A stretch of 64,000 nucleotides of DNA from Pseudomonas nunensis (GCF_024296925.1 NZ_CP101125.1:5830501-5894500), one strand, 5' to 3'; positions 15,850-23,843 are shown, numbered from the stretch's first letter. The notes: generated by a model from the sequence alone, not told the origin. Numbers and translations are program-made.

Positions 15850-16560
15850 TTAGTGACCCGCGCTCTGCCCACCATCCACATGCAGAATCTCGCCAGTAAC
15901 AAAGTTCGCGCCATCCAGATAAACCACAGCCTTCGCAATGTCACTGATCTCCCCCATCCGCCCAACCGGATGCAAACTCCCCAACGCTTCATGAGTCTCC
16001 TCACCATGCATCGGCGTCTTGATGATGCCAGGGCTCACCGCATTCACCCGAATCCCACGCTTGGCGTACTCAATCGCCAGCGACTTGGTCGCCGCATTCA
16101 AGCCACCCTTGGTCAACGAAGCCAATACCGACGGCACGCCATCAATCGCATGGTCCACCAGACTGGTAGTGATGTTGACGACATGACCACTGCCCTGCTT
16201 TTCCATCTCGGTAATCGCAAGTTGGGTGATGTAGAAGAACCCATTCAAGTTCACCGACAGCACAGCGGCGTAGTCTTCCTGGGTGTATGCAGTGAACGGT
16301 TTGGCAACGAAGATCCCGGCGTTGTTGACCAAAGTATCGACACGGCCAAAACGTTCAATCGCTTCACGGATAACTTGCTGCGCTACTGCCGGGTCGCCGA
16401 TGTCGCCCGCCACGGTGTGGATGTCTGGATCAGTGGAAGGCTTGATCGAACGCGAAGTGGCGACGACTTTGTAATCCAGTTCACGGAACGCTTTAACCAT
16501 GCCTGCGCCGAGACCTTGGGAGGCGCCAGTGATAACGATGACTTTTTTCGAATTGCTCAT
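15850..16560 (-). CDS. SDR-family oxidoreductase lacking the usual catalytic tyrosine
   Basis: The protein has 236 residues from MSNSKKVIVITG; GAGG precedes this ATG, and a further in-frame ATG four codons upstream is less likely. The NAD(P)-binding motif TGASQGLG, the NNAG motif (LVNNAGIF) and the C-terminal HVDGGQSAGH are classical short-chain dehydrogenase features. In the active site the serine region NITTS is present, but the residue four before the lysine (VLASLTKGG) is Ala, not Tyr. The substrate is unknown. It is the last gene of a three-gene operon after a tautomerase and a FrnE-type thiol oxidoreductase. Confidence 0.8.
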   Translation of the reverse strand: MSNSKKVIVITGASQGLGAGMVKAFRELDYKVVATSRSIKPSTDPDIHTVAGDIGDPAVAQQVIREAIERFGRVDTLVNNAGIFVAKPFTAYTQEDYAAVLSVNLNGFFYITQLAITEMEKQGSGHVVNITTSLVDHAIDGVPSVLASLTKGGLNAATKSLAIEYAKRGIRVNAVSPGIIKTPMHGEETHEALGSLHPVGRMGEISDIAKAVVYLDGANFVTGEILHVDGGQSAGH

Positions 16561-16603
16561 GATGAACCTCAACTAATAAATAATGGTTTGGATAGGTGAT
16601 GAA

Positions 16604-17260
16604 TCAGGCTTCAACAGGCGCCTGCGCCATTTGTTTCAACATCTGTTCGTAGTACTCGACCGACTGCGAACCGGACACCAGATGACGACCGTTTAGCACC
16701 ATGGCCGGGACCGAGTTGATGCCGCGTTCGCGGTAAAACTCCTCAAGATCACGTACTTCAGTGGCAAACGCTCCGGACGCCAACACCTCACGGGCAGCCT
16801 CCGCATCCAGGCCCACTTCCGCTGCCAGACGAACCAGCGTCTCGCTATCGCTCAGGTTCTGGCCGTCAGAGAAATAACCACGCAGCAAGGCTTTCTTCAG
16901 TGCGACCTGCCGTCCTTCCTGCAACGCCCACATCAGCAAACGGTGCGCATCAAAGGTGTTGTAGAAGTGGCTGCGTTTCTCCAGATCGAACGTGAAACCG
17001 AGGGCCTCGCCGCGAGCGATCTGCATCGCTTTGCCGGCGGCGACGTCTTCAGCGGTGCGTCCATATTTGCGCATCAAATGCTCGACGGCTTTTTCGCCGA
17101 CTGCCGGCATGTCCGGGTTCAACTCGAAAGGCTTGTAGGTCAGCTCGACCGAGATTTCACCGGCCACGTTCTCGATCGCCTGCTCCAGCGCCGTCGCGCC
17201 TAACGCACACCACGGGCACACCACGTCGGAGATGAAATCGATAGAGACGGAAGCGGTCAC
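16604..17260 (-). CDS. FrnE-type DsbA-family oxidoreductase
   Basis: The protein has 218 residues with the thioredoxin-fold motif CPWC at C15-C18 (FISDVVCPWCALGATALEQ) and the cis-Pro loop INSVPAMVLNGRHLVSG near residue 185. There is no signal peptide, so it acts in the cytoplasm, like FrnE and 2-hydroxychromene-2-carboxylate isomerase relatives. It probably handles disulfides or glutathione-type chemistry. Its start overlaps the tautomerase stop by four bases, so the two are coupled in translation. Confidence 0.85.
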   Translation of the reverse strand: MTASVSIDFISDVVCPWCALGATALEQAIENVAGEISVELTYKPFELNPDMPAVGEKAVEHLMRKYGRTAEDVAAGKAMQIARGEALGFTFDLEKRSHFYNTFDAHRLLMWALQEGRQVALKKALLRGYFSDGQNLSDSETLVRLAAEVGLDAEAAREVLASGAFATEVRDLEEFYRERGINSVPAMVLNGRHLVSGSQSVEYYEQMLKQMAQAPVEA

Positions 17261-17478
17261 GATTTGCCCTCCGCGTCAGCCAGTTGCTTGCGGTACTTGG
17301 TCGTGGTCATCCCGGCGTAACCCCAGTTATCGGTGTCGACTTCTTCGATCACGATGTGGGTTAGGTGCGGGTCCTTCTTGAGGACGCGTTCCAGGGTTTC
17401 AGTGATTTCGGCGATCACCTGAGCTTTCTGCTCCGAGGTAACGCCATCGCGGGTGATGCGAACGCTTACGAAAGGCAT
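17257..17478 (-). CDS. 4-oxalocrotonate tautomerase family protein
   Basis: The protein has 73 residues, starting MPFVSVRITRDGVTSEQKAQ. After removal of Met the N-terminal Pro is the catalytic base of tautomerases. The VIAEITETLERVLKKDP helix and IVIEEVDTDNWGYAG are typical of the 4-OT subfamily. The natural substrate is unknown. First gene of the tautomerase-FrnE-SDR operon. Confidence 0.85.
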   Translation of the reverse strand: MPFVSVRITRDGVTSEQKAQVIAEITETLERVLKKDPHLTHIVIEEVDTDNWGYAGMTTTKYRKQLADAEGKS

Positions 17479-17703
17479 GAGGAAAATCTCCAGTGACCTG
17501 CCCCGTCGGGATGATGGGGAGGCGTTGGAGATAAATGTAGGGGGTTGGGTCAGGGGGATAAAGGTGGGGGCGGGAACATCATTAGTTACGTGGTGTAATG
17601 ATTGCGGCGGCGATGTGCGCTAGAACTGTTTGCAGCAGAAATGTTGAATCGGCCAACCTCCATCTTTCGCAAATGTTAGATATCGCCGAAACGGAGAATG
17701 CTC

Positions 17704-17940
17704 ATGGTAATCCAATACTTCGATAGCCCGTTCCACGTCACGCATGACGAGGAAGTCGCCAGCCAAATGGCGGAGGAAATGAAGCTTTCGATACTCATCA
17801 CTGATTGCATCAAAAACCCGGACGCAAAAGAGAATGAGGTCGCTATCAGATCACCCGTGTCCCACTCGCAAGGTTCCGAGGTTATGAGCAAAGCAATCAT
17901 CGATGACGTGGTAAAGGTGGCTCGACGCTCCGGGGAATAA
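17704..17940 (+). CDS. Small hypothetical protein
   Basis: The protein has 78 residues from the ATG at 17704, which sits at a good distance from GGAG at 17692; the ATG at 17698 is too close to it. It begins MVIQYFDSPFHVTHDEEVA and ends AIIDDVVKVARRSGE. There is no known domain, signal peptide or membrane segment. It resembles small Pseudomonas proteins of unknown function. A strong terminator follows, which supports a real transcript. Confidence 0.5.
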   Translation: MVIQYFDSPFHVTHDEEVASQMAEEMKLSILITDCIKNPDAKENEVAIRSPVSHSQGSEVMSKAIIDDVVKVARRSGE

Positions 17941-17983
17941 TTGCCGCAGTAACGTCGCCTCAAAATCCACTCTGCACGAATAA

Positions 17984-18012
17984 AAAAGCCTCGAACTGCT
18001 CGAGGCTTTTTG
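17984..18012 (+). terminator. Terminator after the small hypothetical gene
   Basis: AAAAGCCTCGA and TCGAGGCTTTT pair around ACTGC, with A-rich and T-rich flanks, so it works in either direction. Confidence 0.85.
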
Positions 18013-18159
18013 GCTTGATGAATATCGTTAGAAATCCAGCTTCCTGCATAAAATCGATTATTGCTGCTCAAAAACGATCATAAATCAGGCCTTTTGCATA
18101 ATAACGTTTAGATATCGGCCAAATCAGTCGCAATTCCTAACAATCTCGGGCCTCCCCGC

Positions 18160-18840
18160 TCAAACCTCACTCACCTCAAACACAAACGAAATCCTCCGAC
18201 TACTCGCACTCCAAACATACCGAATGTGCTTCCCCTGCTTCGGAATCGACACCGCTGGCGGTCGAAACGCGGCAACACATTCATGCCCCGGCAACCGAAC
18301 ACTGTTGTAGAGCAATCCCCACGACATCGCTTCACGCAGTTGCCTCGCGAACGCTTGGGACTGACCGTACGCAGTAGGGTCTGGATCATGCAGGTGCGGA
18401 TAGTTCTGCCGAATGTCATGCAACGGTTTGACGACCTTGTTGACGTAAGTCCGCATGGTCAGCTCAAGATCCGGCTCATTGGTCGCAGCGAGAAATCGTT
18501 CCTGGTGATAGCTCGTCTCGGCAATGGCAGCAGCCTGGCTACTGGCCGCGTAGTAGACGCCAAACGTCCCATCCGTAAAGCGGCTGGTTTTACCGATGTG
18601 AGTAAACGCCGCCATAACCGGCGTAGAGCCGGGGCCTGAGATTCGATCTTCGGGAGGGACTCGGGAGAGCATACCCGCCTCTTCCATCAACCGATCGTTG
18701 GTCAATGCTTCCAGTGCATAGGCAGTGGGCAAGTCTTCCGGATCGAGCACATCTTCAAACAACGAGATCGGCGGAAAGCAGCTGTTAACAATCCGATAGG
18801 CCCGCGACCATTGCGGATCGACCAGTTCAGGCGCCATCAA
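18160..18840 (-). CDS. RES-domain toxin of a RES-Xre toxin-antitoxin pair
   Basis: The protein has 226 residues. The three conserved residues of the name are visible: Arg in WSRAYRIVNS, Glu in AAAIAETSYHQERF, and Ser in GLLYNSVRLPG. Known RES toxins (MbcT, ParT and Res of P. putida) degrade NAD+ or ADP-ribosylate a target, which halts growth. The gene's ATG overlaps the antitoxin stop codon by four bases. At 226 residues it is at the longer end for the family. The phenotype is inferred from the family. Confidence 0.9.
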   Translation of the reverse strand: MMAPELVDPQWSRAYRIVNSCFPPISLFEDVLDPEDLPTAYALEALTNDRLMEEAGMLSRVPPEDRISGPGSTPVMAAFTHIGKTSRFTDGTFGVYYAASSQAAAIAETSYHQERFLAATNEPDLELTMRTYVNKVVKPLHDIRQNYPHLHDPDPTAYGQSQAFARQLREAMSWGLLYNSVRLPGHECVAAFRPPAVSIPKQGKHIRYVWSASSRRISFVFEVSEV

Positions 18841-19247
18841 CCGCGCACTCCATCGAGGTAGCGGCGCACGTCAGCGATGTCCACCACGCGCCCGACCAGC
18901 ATGTAATCCAAAGCAGTTTGCCCATTGAACGGCGCAGCGGTGTTGGGGCTGCTGACCCATTTGTAGGCGCGCTCGCGGCTGTTGCTGAAGATGATGCTCA
19001 GCGCTTTGTGGATGCCCATCAGGTAGGAAATGCGTTCCAGGGTGTCGTGGGGCAAACGCACATTGGGCGGTAGGTGTTTGTACTTGTAGAACGTGGTGTT
19101 GCCGACTTTGCCCAGCAGCGTGCGCTGTTGCTCGGCGCTGCAGCCCCAGCGCTCCATGAGGTTGAAGAAAAACTTGAGCGCGACCCGACCGGCTTCGGGG
19201 GAGTCGAGTTGTTGCTGTGGGCTTAGGACTGGTGATGAGGTAGGCAT
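18837..19247 (-). CDS. Xre/MbcA/ParS-type antitoxin (DUF2384)
   Basis: The protein has 136 residues. The N-terminal half is a helix-turn-helix-like region (FFNLMERWGCSAEQQRTLLGKVG). The C-terminal DUF2384 part has RISYLMGIHKALSIIF, WVSSPNTAAPFNGQTALDYML and VADVRRYLDG-like ends, the toxin-neutralising domain. It lies upstream of the toxin gene in one transcript. Such antitoxins repress their own promoter; the CGGATA/TATCCG repeats upstream are candidate operators. Confidence 0.9.
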   Translation of the reverse strand: MPTSSPVLSPQQQLDSPEAGRVALKFFFNLMERWGCSAEQQRTLLGKVGNTTFYKYKHLPPNVRLPHDTLERISYLMGIHKALSIIFSNSRERAYKWVSSPNTAAPFNGQTALDYMLVGRVVDIADVRRYLDGVRG

Positions 19248-19293
19248 GTGATCGCCTCCGCTGTAATGTCTTGGGTTCAGACTAGTACAGATA

Positions 19294-19364
19294 CGGATAG
19301 ATATGTGAATTTTATCCGCAAACGGACATACCTAATGCAGGCAAATTGGCACAGATATTATCCG
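19294..19364. promoter_or_regulatory. Candidate operators of the RES-Xre operon
   Basis: The hexamer CGGATA at 19294-19299 is repeated inverted as TATCCG at 19313-19318 and again at 19359-19364, with a CGGACA variant at 19323-19328. They lie 47-117 bases upstream of the antitoxin start, where the promoter is expected. Confidence 0.45.
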
Positions 19365-19427
19365 TTACAGAGAAACGACCAGGAGTACGAGACAGATTGT
19401 CTTCAGGTGTCGAAAAATTGGTGTTCC

Positions 19428-19438
19428 GGGGGGGGGGG
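19428..19438 (+). repeat. Homopolymer of eleven G
   Basis: Eleven consecutive G in a non-coding stretch between two toxin-antitoxin pairs. Such tracts slip in replication and are also common sequencing errors. Confidence 0.7.
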
Positions 19439-19442
19439 AATT

Positions 19443-19466
19443 AAGCAGCCTTTTTGGGCTGCTTTT
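19443..19466. terminator. Terminator between the two toxin-antitoxin operons
   Basis: AAGCAGCC and GGCTGCTT pair around a T-rich loop, with a T-run on the right side. It lies 38 bases beyond the YafQ stop and probably ends that operon. Confidence 0.65.
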
Positions 19467-19503
19467 TTAGAGTAAGAACCGCGTTAATACCACTACACGC
19501 GAT

Positions 19504-19818
19504 TTATTTGAATAGCTCGGAGTGACTTCCGAGATCAACAAACGTAATCAAATCGGAACGTGTGTGCTCATAGACCAGCAAAAAGTCGCCACCAATATGA
19601 CACTCCCGAAATCCAGCCCAATCGCCGGTCAAAGCGTGATCCAGATACTCAGCCGGCAGTTGTTCACCAAGAAACAGCATGACCATCAATTGGCGGACTT
19701 CATTCATGTCACGACGCCCAGCCCGCCTGTATCGTTCCCAAGACTTCTTGAATTCTGAAGTTTGTGCGCACTGTTTCGGCAACTCAGCGCGTTTTTGCTT
19801 TTTTTCCGGTTTCGCCAT
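19504..19818 (-). CDS. YafQ-family mRNA interferase toxin (RelE superfamily)
   Basis: The protein has 104 residues. The RelE/YafQ plan is clear: a helical start (TSEFKKSWERYRRAGR), LMVMLFLGEQLPAEYLDHALTG, the core strand WAGFRECHIGGDFLLVYE, and the end LITFVDLGSHSELF with His and Phe in the catalytic C-terminus. YafQ cuts mRNA on the ribosome. The N-terminus is extended by about 18 basic residues (AKPEKKQKRAELPKQC). Its start overlaps the antitoxin gene by 35 bases. Confidence 0.9.
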   Translation of the reverse strand: MAKPEKKQKRAELPKQCAQTSEFKKSWERYRRAGRRDMNEVRQLMVMLFLGEQLPAEYLDHALTGDWAGFRECHIGGDFLLVYEHTRSDLITFVDLGSHSELFK

Positions 19819-20074
19819 CAGCGTCCCTCAGCATGTCGTCTATCGAGCCGAACCGCTGGCGAATATCTCGTGCTTCCAGCATGGCGCGTGCGGTCTTCTC
19901 AGAAGGGACGCGCACCTCAAACGGGAGCCCTTGAGTCGCTACGACCTGACGGAGAAAAAGACGCATGGCGTCACTGATGCTCAGCCCGCAAGCGCTCAAT
20001 ACTTCTGTAGCACGCAATTTCAGATCCTCATCAATGCGGCAACGCACGTCAGTGGTTTTCAGTAATGCACCCAT
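19784..20074 (-). CDS. DinJ/RelB-family antitoxin
   Basis: The protein has 96 residues. The N-terminal ribbon-helix-helix has VRCRIDEDLKLRATEVLSACG and SISDAMRLFLRQVVATQGLP, the DinJ signature. The rest (FEVRVPSEKTARAML and beyond) is the toxin-binding tail. It lies directly upstream of the YafQ gene and overlaps it. Confidence 0.9.
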   Translation of the reverse strand: MGALLKTTDVRCRIDEDLKLRATEVLSACGLSISDAMRLFLRQVVATQGLPFEVRVPSEKTARAMLEARDIRQRFGSIDDMLRDADGETGKKAKTR

Positions 20075-20096
20075 GGCAATAACCTCACTGTTAATC

Positions 20097-20106
20097 TGTA
20101 GCTACA
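20097..20106. promoter_or_regulatory. Palindrome upstream of the DinJ-YafQ operon
   Basis: TGTAGCTACA is a perfect 10-base palindrome 23 bases before the antitoxin start, with a further GCGCTAC close by. It is a possible autorepression site for the ribbon-helix-helix antitoxin. Confidence 0.4.
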
Positions 20107-20562
20107 TTGGCGCTACCTCTGCATTGTGATCGGGGGTCTCATTTTCGGTCAATGCCAAGTTGATGAACGGCCTGACACCAGCTCAATGGACAACGTCCTG
20201 GCTATTGGCTGGAAGTTCGTCGACCTATTACAACCGCTCTGGCTAGCGCCAACCATCAGCCCGATCGCAACGCTCCCTAAGACACCTCCGAGACCATTGC
20301 AGGAAGAATCCACCACAGCCGTAAGCCCCACCCTCCAAAAAATGCCCAAACCTCTTCGGCCCAAGCATCTTTTTTGACCCCAATCACCCCAACCCCGCCA
20401 AAAACCCCGATCCTGTGTAAGCCTCCAGCCATCGGCTGCGGAATCAATTCGCTACTAAACCCGCGACAACTATGCTCAGGTGCAGGAATATAGCCGGCAT
20501 AGGCGCAGGATCGGCCGCTGAGTACACAACAATTGCCAGCCCACTTTAGAGGGCATTACCCC
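20107..20562. other. Non-coding stretch before the LysR gene
   Basis: Short open frames on both strands (for instance 20126-20377 on the plus strand) have no motif or good ribosome binding site. The region should hold the promoters of the antitoxin operon and the LysR gene. No RNA gene or repeat is recognised. Confidence 0.4.
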
Positions 20563-21489
20563 ATGGATAGCAGAACCTTACGCAACCTCATGCGCATTGT
20601 GCAGACCGGCTCGTTGTCGGCGGCGGCAGAGCATTCCTGTTTGACGGTGCAGGCGTTGGCCGCGCAGTTGAACAAGGTCGAAGAGCAGTTTGGTTTTCGC
20701 CTGTTTCGACGTTCCAACAAAGGCTTGACCCTGACCACCCAGGGCACGGAGCTCACGCCTTATATCGACAAGGTTCTGGTTGCCACGCGGCAGATGGAAG
20801 AGAAAGTCGCAGCATTGAAGGTGCCCGGTCAGCGCACGCTGAAGGTGGCGCTGAATACCACGCTGTCGGAGGATTTCAATCGGCGAATGATCGGACGCCT
20901 GTTCGAGGTGTTTCCGGATCATCAACTGGAGTTCTCCTACGCCGAGTCGATGGAAAACCTCAGCAAGCTGAAGAATGAAGATTTCGACCTGGCTGTGTTG
21001 ATTGGCCCGCAGAAGCCTGGATTGCCGAGTATTTTGCTGCCGGACGTGCACGTTCAGGTGGTCGGTGCGCACTGTGGCCAGGAGAACGATCCGCTGGTGA
21101 TGCTGGGCGACAAGCTTCAGGTTCGTCCGGCGGACGACTGTCCGTATTCCCACAGCTTCTTGCGCTTTCTCGACGCCGGCCTAGGCAATTACGAAACCGG
21201 GCAACGGACGATTTATTCCTGCAGCGAAACCCTGACCCTGTCGCTGATCCCGCAAATGGACGGCATCGGCATGGTGTCCCGCGAGGCCGCCCAGCGTAAC
21301 GGCTTGACCATTTTCCCGGATTTCGAGGATTTCCTCGAAGTGCGGCTGGCGGTCAATAACCCCGAGCTGTCGGGCCAGGCGCTCAGCGATGTGGTCGACC
21401 TGCGCCTACATGAACGAGCCGAGCGCAATGTACGCAGCCGTCCCAACCGCCACACTGAGAAAGAGGTTTTTGCTGAAATACGCACATAA
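20563..21489 (+). CDS. LysR-type transcriptional regulator
   Basis: The protein has 308 residues from MDSRTLRNLMRIVQTGSLSAAA; AGAGGG precedes this ATG, and the earlier in-frame ATG at 20533 is not used. The winged helix-turn-helix occupies residues 1-60 (LTVQALAAQLNKVEEQFGFRLFRRSNKG), followed by the periplasmic-binding-protein-like effector domain. The 3' end overlaps the convergent azlD gene by 84 bases. The C-terminal tail after VVDLRLHE is basic and looks like an extension. It probably controls the convergent dioxygenase-AzlCD operon, judged by position only. Confidence 0.85.
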   Translation: MDSRTLRNLMRIVQTGSLSAAAEHSCLTVQALAAQLNKVEEQFGFRLFRRSNKGLTLTTQGTELTPYIDKVLVATRQMEEKVAALKVPGQRTLKVALNTTLSEDFNRRMIGRLFEVFPDHQLEFSYAESMENLSKLKNEDFDLAVLIGPQKPGLPSILLPDVHVQVVGAHCGQENDPLVMLGDKLQVRPADDCPYSHSFLRFLDAGLGNYETGQRTIYSCSETLTLSLIPQMDGIGMVSREAAQRNGLTIFPDFEDFLEVRLAVNNPELSGQALSDVVDLRLHERAERNVRSRPNRHTEKEVFAEIRT

Positions 21490-21723
21490 CAACGTCGGAA
21501 TCGCGGCATAGAATTCCGGGCGATCGAGCTGCACATGCTGGTCCTTGATCAACAAGGGCGTGAGGCTGATTGCAGCCACGATCGCCACCGGCAGGTATTC
21601 CAGCGCCCGCGCAACGAAGGGTGGCCAATGGTCGGTGTTGACCTGCAGCGGCAACGCGCGCGGCAGGAAAGTCACGGCCATCATCAGTACGACGACCAGG
21701 ATCAGGAACGTTTGGTCAGGCAT
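21406..21723 (-). CDS. azlD: AzlD-family branched-chain amino-acid exporter subunit
   Basis: The protein has 105 residues from MPDQTFLILVVVLMMAVTF; longer frames reach into azlC, but this ATG overlaps azlC by 22 bases and gives the normal AzlD length. It has four hydrophobic segments and the PRALPL motif near residue 21. AzlD works with AzlC to export branched-chain amino acids across the inner membrane. Its last 84 bases lie over the 3' end of the convergent LysR gene. Confidence 0.85.
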   Translation of the reverse strand: MPDQTFLILVVVLMMAVTFLPRALPLQVNTDHWPPFVARALEYLPVAIVAAISLTPLLIKDQHVQLDRPEFYAAIPTLLCAYFSKNLFLSVAVGTAAYIALGSFM

Positions 21724-22418
21724 ACACCCACCCCGCAACCCACGAATGTGGCGATAAATACGTTGAATGGCGAGCTGCCGACCAGGCTCAAGGCGCCCAT
21801 GCAGGCGACCGCGGCCGCAGCGGCGATCAGCTTGTTGCGGGTGTTGCACAGCGACACCAGCACGTAGAGCATCATCGCGGTCAGGGCGTAGTCGAGTTGA
21901 TACTTGATCAGGTGCGATGCGTACTGCGCGCAGATCGCCCCGAGCAAACCGCCGAGCACCCATGAGGTGTGGCAAAACAGATTGAAGCCGATCAGGTAAC
22001 GCACGTTGACCGGTGCGCCGCTGCCGAGTTTCACGCTGTGGAAGGCGAACGATTCATCGGTCAGCCCGCCGGCATAACACCAGCGTTCAAATCGGCTGAG
22101 GCCCAATGCGCGCAATGCCTTGGCCATGTAGACCGACATCAGCATGTGCCGCGCGTTGATCAAAAACGTGGTGAGGATAATCGTGGTCAGCGACGCACCG
22201 CTGGAGATCAGCGCCAACGCGGCGAACTGCGAAGCGCCGGCATACACGAACAGGCACATGGCGACCGGCAACCAAACGGGCAACCCGGCGTTGACGGCCA
22301 TCAAACCAAACACAAACGACACCGTGAAGTAACCGGCCACGACCGGGCTGGCTTCTGCAAAGGTGCGCGAAGGCTGCGGCTCGACCATCAGCGGCTGGCT
22401 GCTGGACGTCTCATTCAT
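21702..22418 (-). CDS. azlC: AzlC-family branched-chain amino-acid exporter subunit
   Basis: The protein has 238 residues with about six to seven hydrophobic segments. The family signature is FVYAGASQFAALALISSGAS followed by FLINARHMLMSVYMAKAL, and the GLTDESFAFH motif. It is the large subunit of the AzlCD exporter. GAGAGGG precedes the ATG. It overlaps the end of the GNAT gene by four bases (translational coupling). Confidence 0.88.
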   Translation of the reverse strand: MNETSSSQPLMVEPQPSRTFAEASPVVAGYFTVSFVFGLMAVNAGLPVWLPVAMCLFVYAGASQFAALALISSGASLTTIILTTFLINARHMLMSVYMAKALRALGLSRFERWCYAGGLTDESFAFHSVKLGSGAPVNVRYLIGFNLFCHTSWVLGGLLGAICAQYASHLIKYQLDYALTAMMLYVLVSLCNTRNKLIAAAAAVACMGALSLVGSSPFNVFIATFVGCGVGVCLTKRS

Positions 22419-22852
22419 AGGTCCCTCTCAAAGGTCGTTTCGCCACGCGGCTCGCAAAAACCCTGGGCAGTCCAAAATCGCTTGCCGGCAAGGTTAGCAT
22501 CGTCGACAAACAGGAACATCCGCAGTACGCCCACGCGTTTCATATCCGCCGACGCCGCTTCCACCAAACGTTGGCCCACGCCCTGAGCGCGATATTGCGG
22601 GCTCACCGCCAAGTGGTTGATGGTGCCACGGCTGCCGAGCATGCCGCCCAGCACCGCGCCGACCACTTCGCCATTGAGGTCGAGCGCCAGGTACGCGGTG
22701 GTGGTCTTCTGCACCAATACACCGCGCAGGCATTTGGCATCCTGCCACTCGCAGAACGACACTTCGTCGAACTGCCGGAAAAAGCGCTCCAGGCGCAGCG
22801 CATCCTTGGCATTCGCCCGCCACAGCATCACTGATGCCGAGGCGCTGTCCAT
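22415..22852 (-). CDS. GNAT-family acetyltransferase
   Basis: The protein has 145 residues from MDSASASVMLWRANAKD. The open frame continues upstream to 22951, but that part lies inside the dioxygenase gene, so I prefer this ATG, 13 bases after that gene's stop. Motif A is INHLAVSPQYRAQGVGQRLVEAA, with the acetyl-CoA loop Q/R-x-x-G-x-G/A. The C-terminal RMFLFVDDANLAGKRFWTAQGF is the usual end of GNAT proteins. It could acetylate the amino-acid product of the dioxygenase, which is inference. Confidence 0.75.
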   Translation of the reverse strand: MDSASASVMLWRANAKDALRLERFFRQFDEVSFCEWQDAKCLRGVLVQKTTTAYLALDLNGEVVGAVLGGMLGSRGTINHLAVSPQYRAQGVGQRLVEAASADMKRVGVLRMFLFVDDANLAGKRFWTAQGFCEPRGETTFERDL

Positions 22853-22865
22853 GAGGTCGAGCTGT

Positions 22866-23612
22866 TCAGCGAACAATGTCGAAAGCGGTCCCAGGCCGCG
22901 AGAAAGAAATCGCCAGGATTTGCCGGTACGCCATGTCGTGGGAATGCACATTGCGCGCCGGGGTCACGTAGTGGCGCATATCGCGATCGAGGAAGAACGT
23001 GGTGTCGAGAATTTCCTGATAGGTCGTCGACGCCAACTGCTCTTCGTGTGAGCTGTAGAGACGACTCTCGGCCCCCTCCACGTTGTTGCGTCCCCAGAAG
23101 TGCACGCCGCTGAACGGATAACCGTCGCAATGAATGCCTTCAGGGGTGATTTCCAGTTGTTTGCCCGGCTTGATCTCGATGCGGATCTGATGGATCTGGC
23201 ATTGCCAGATTTGATCGTGCAGCTCCGGCGGCAGGACGTTTTTGTACACTTCAAAGTCGATGTCGATGAGGCTGCGCATCACCGGCGAATTAATCACTTC
23301 ATCGGAGAAGTCCTGGAAGTGACGAATCATTCCGCCGACGTAGCTGTTGTTGGCCTTGGATTGAACATAGGCACGGTGTTCCAGCTGCTTCAGATCGCGG
23401 GTCACCGGGTTGTATTCAAAATCGCTGTAGCGACGGAAACGCATACCGGATTCGGCCTGGCCGTAATAGCTGTCCGGCTCCATGTTTTCCCAACTTCTGG
23501 TCAGTCTGACGAAGTCGGCGAAATGACCGTAGAGATTGAAGTCACCACCCTGGACGTTGACAAATTTGTCGCGCCTTAGCGATTCGCCAACTTCTCTGTT
23601 TAAAACGATCAT
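22866..23612 (-). CDS. Fe(II)/2-oxoglutarate dioxygenase, amino-acid hydroxylase type (IDO/BsmA-like)
   Basis: The protein has 248 residues. The iron ligands are H161 and D163 in GIHCDGYPFSGVHFWGR, with the distal His at 223 or 225 in ARNVHSHDMAYRQILAISFSR and the Arg that binds 2-oxoglutarate in the same segment. This is the 2OG-Fe dioxygenase family that includes isoleucine 4-hydroxylase (IDO) of Bacillus thuringiensis. Family members hydroxylate free isoleucine, leucine or methionine. Here the gene leads an operon with GNAT, azlC and azlD, so the exporter would carry a modified branched-chain amino acid. GGAG precedes the ATG. Confidence 0.8.
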   Translation of the reverse strand: MIVLNREVGESLRRDKFVNVQGGDFNLYGHFADFVRLTRSWENMEPDSYYGQAESGMRFRRYSDFEYNPVTRDLKQLEHRAYVQSKANNSYVGGMIRHFQDFSDEVINSPVMRSLIDIDFEVYKNVLPPELHDQIWQCQIHQIRIEIKPGKQLEITPEGIHCDGYPFSGVHFWGRNNVEGAESRLYSSHEEQLASTTYQEILDTTFFLDRDMRHYVTPARNVHSHDMAYRQILAISFSRPGTAFDIVR

Positions 23613-23786
23613 TACTAGTCTCCGCTGCGTTGAGCGGCCTAATCTATTAGGTGCGGGATTTCCGTCCCATGAGAAAGAATTTCAGGCATCTCAAGCGTTG
23701 CTTGAAGCGCGGTAAAAAGATGCTTTGAATCGACTTTTTTATGCTCAAAAAAGCGTTTTTAGAACGTTTTTACCAAAATGCCGCCC

Positions 23787-23816
23787 AAAAAAACCCCGAG
23801 CCAGTCGGGGTTTTTT
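23787..23816 (-). terminator. Terminator of the oprD-family gene
   Basis: AACCCCGA and TCGGGGTT pair around GCCAG, flanked by A-rich and T-rich runs. It ends the leftward porin gene 28 bases after its stop and can also block read-through from the other side. Confidence 0.85.
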
Positions 23817-23843
23817 AGTGAGTTTTATCAACTCAAGCGATCA

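Noticed and set aside
20126..20377. Small open frames before the LysR gene
   Set aside because: Both strands are open, with no start signal or recognisable composition.
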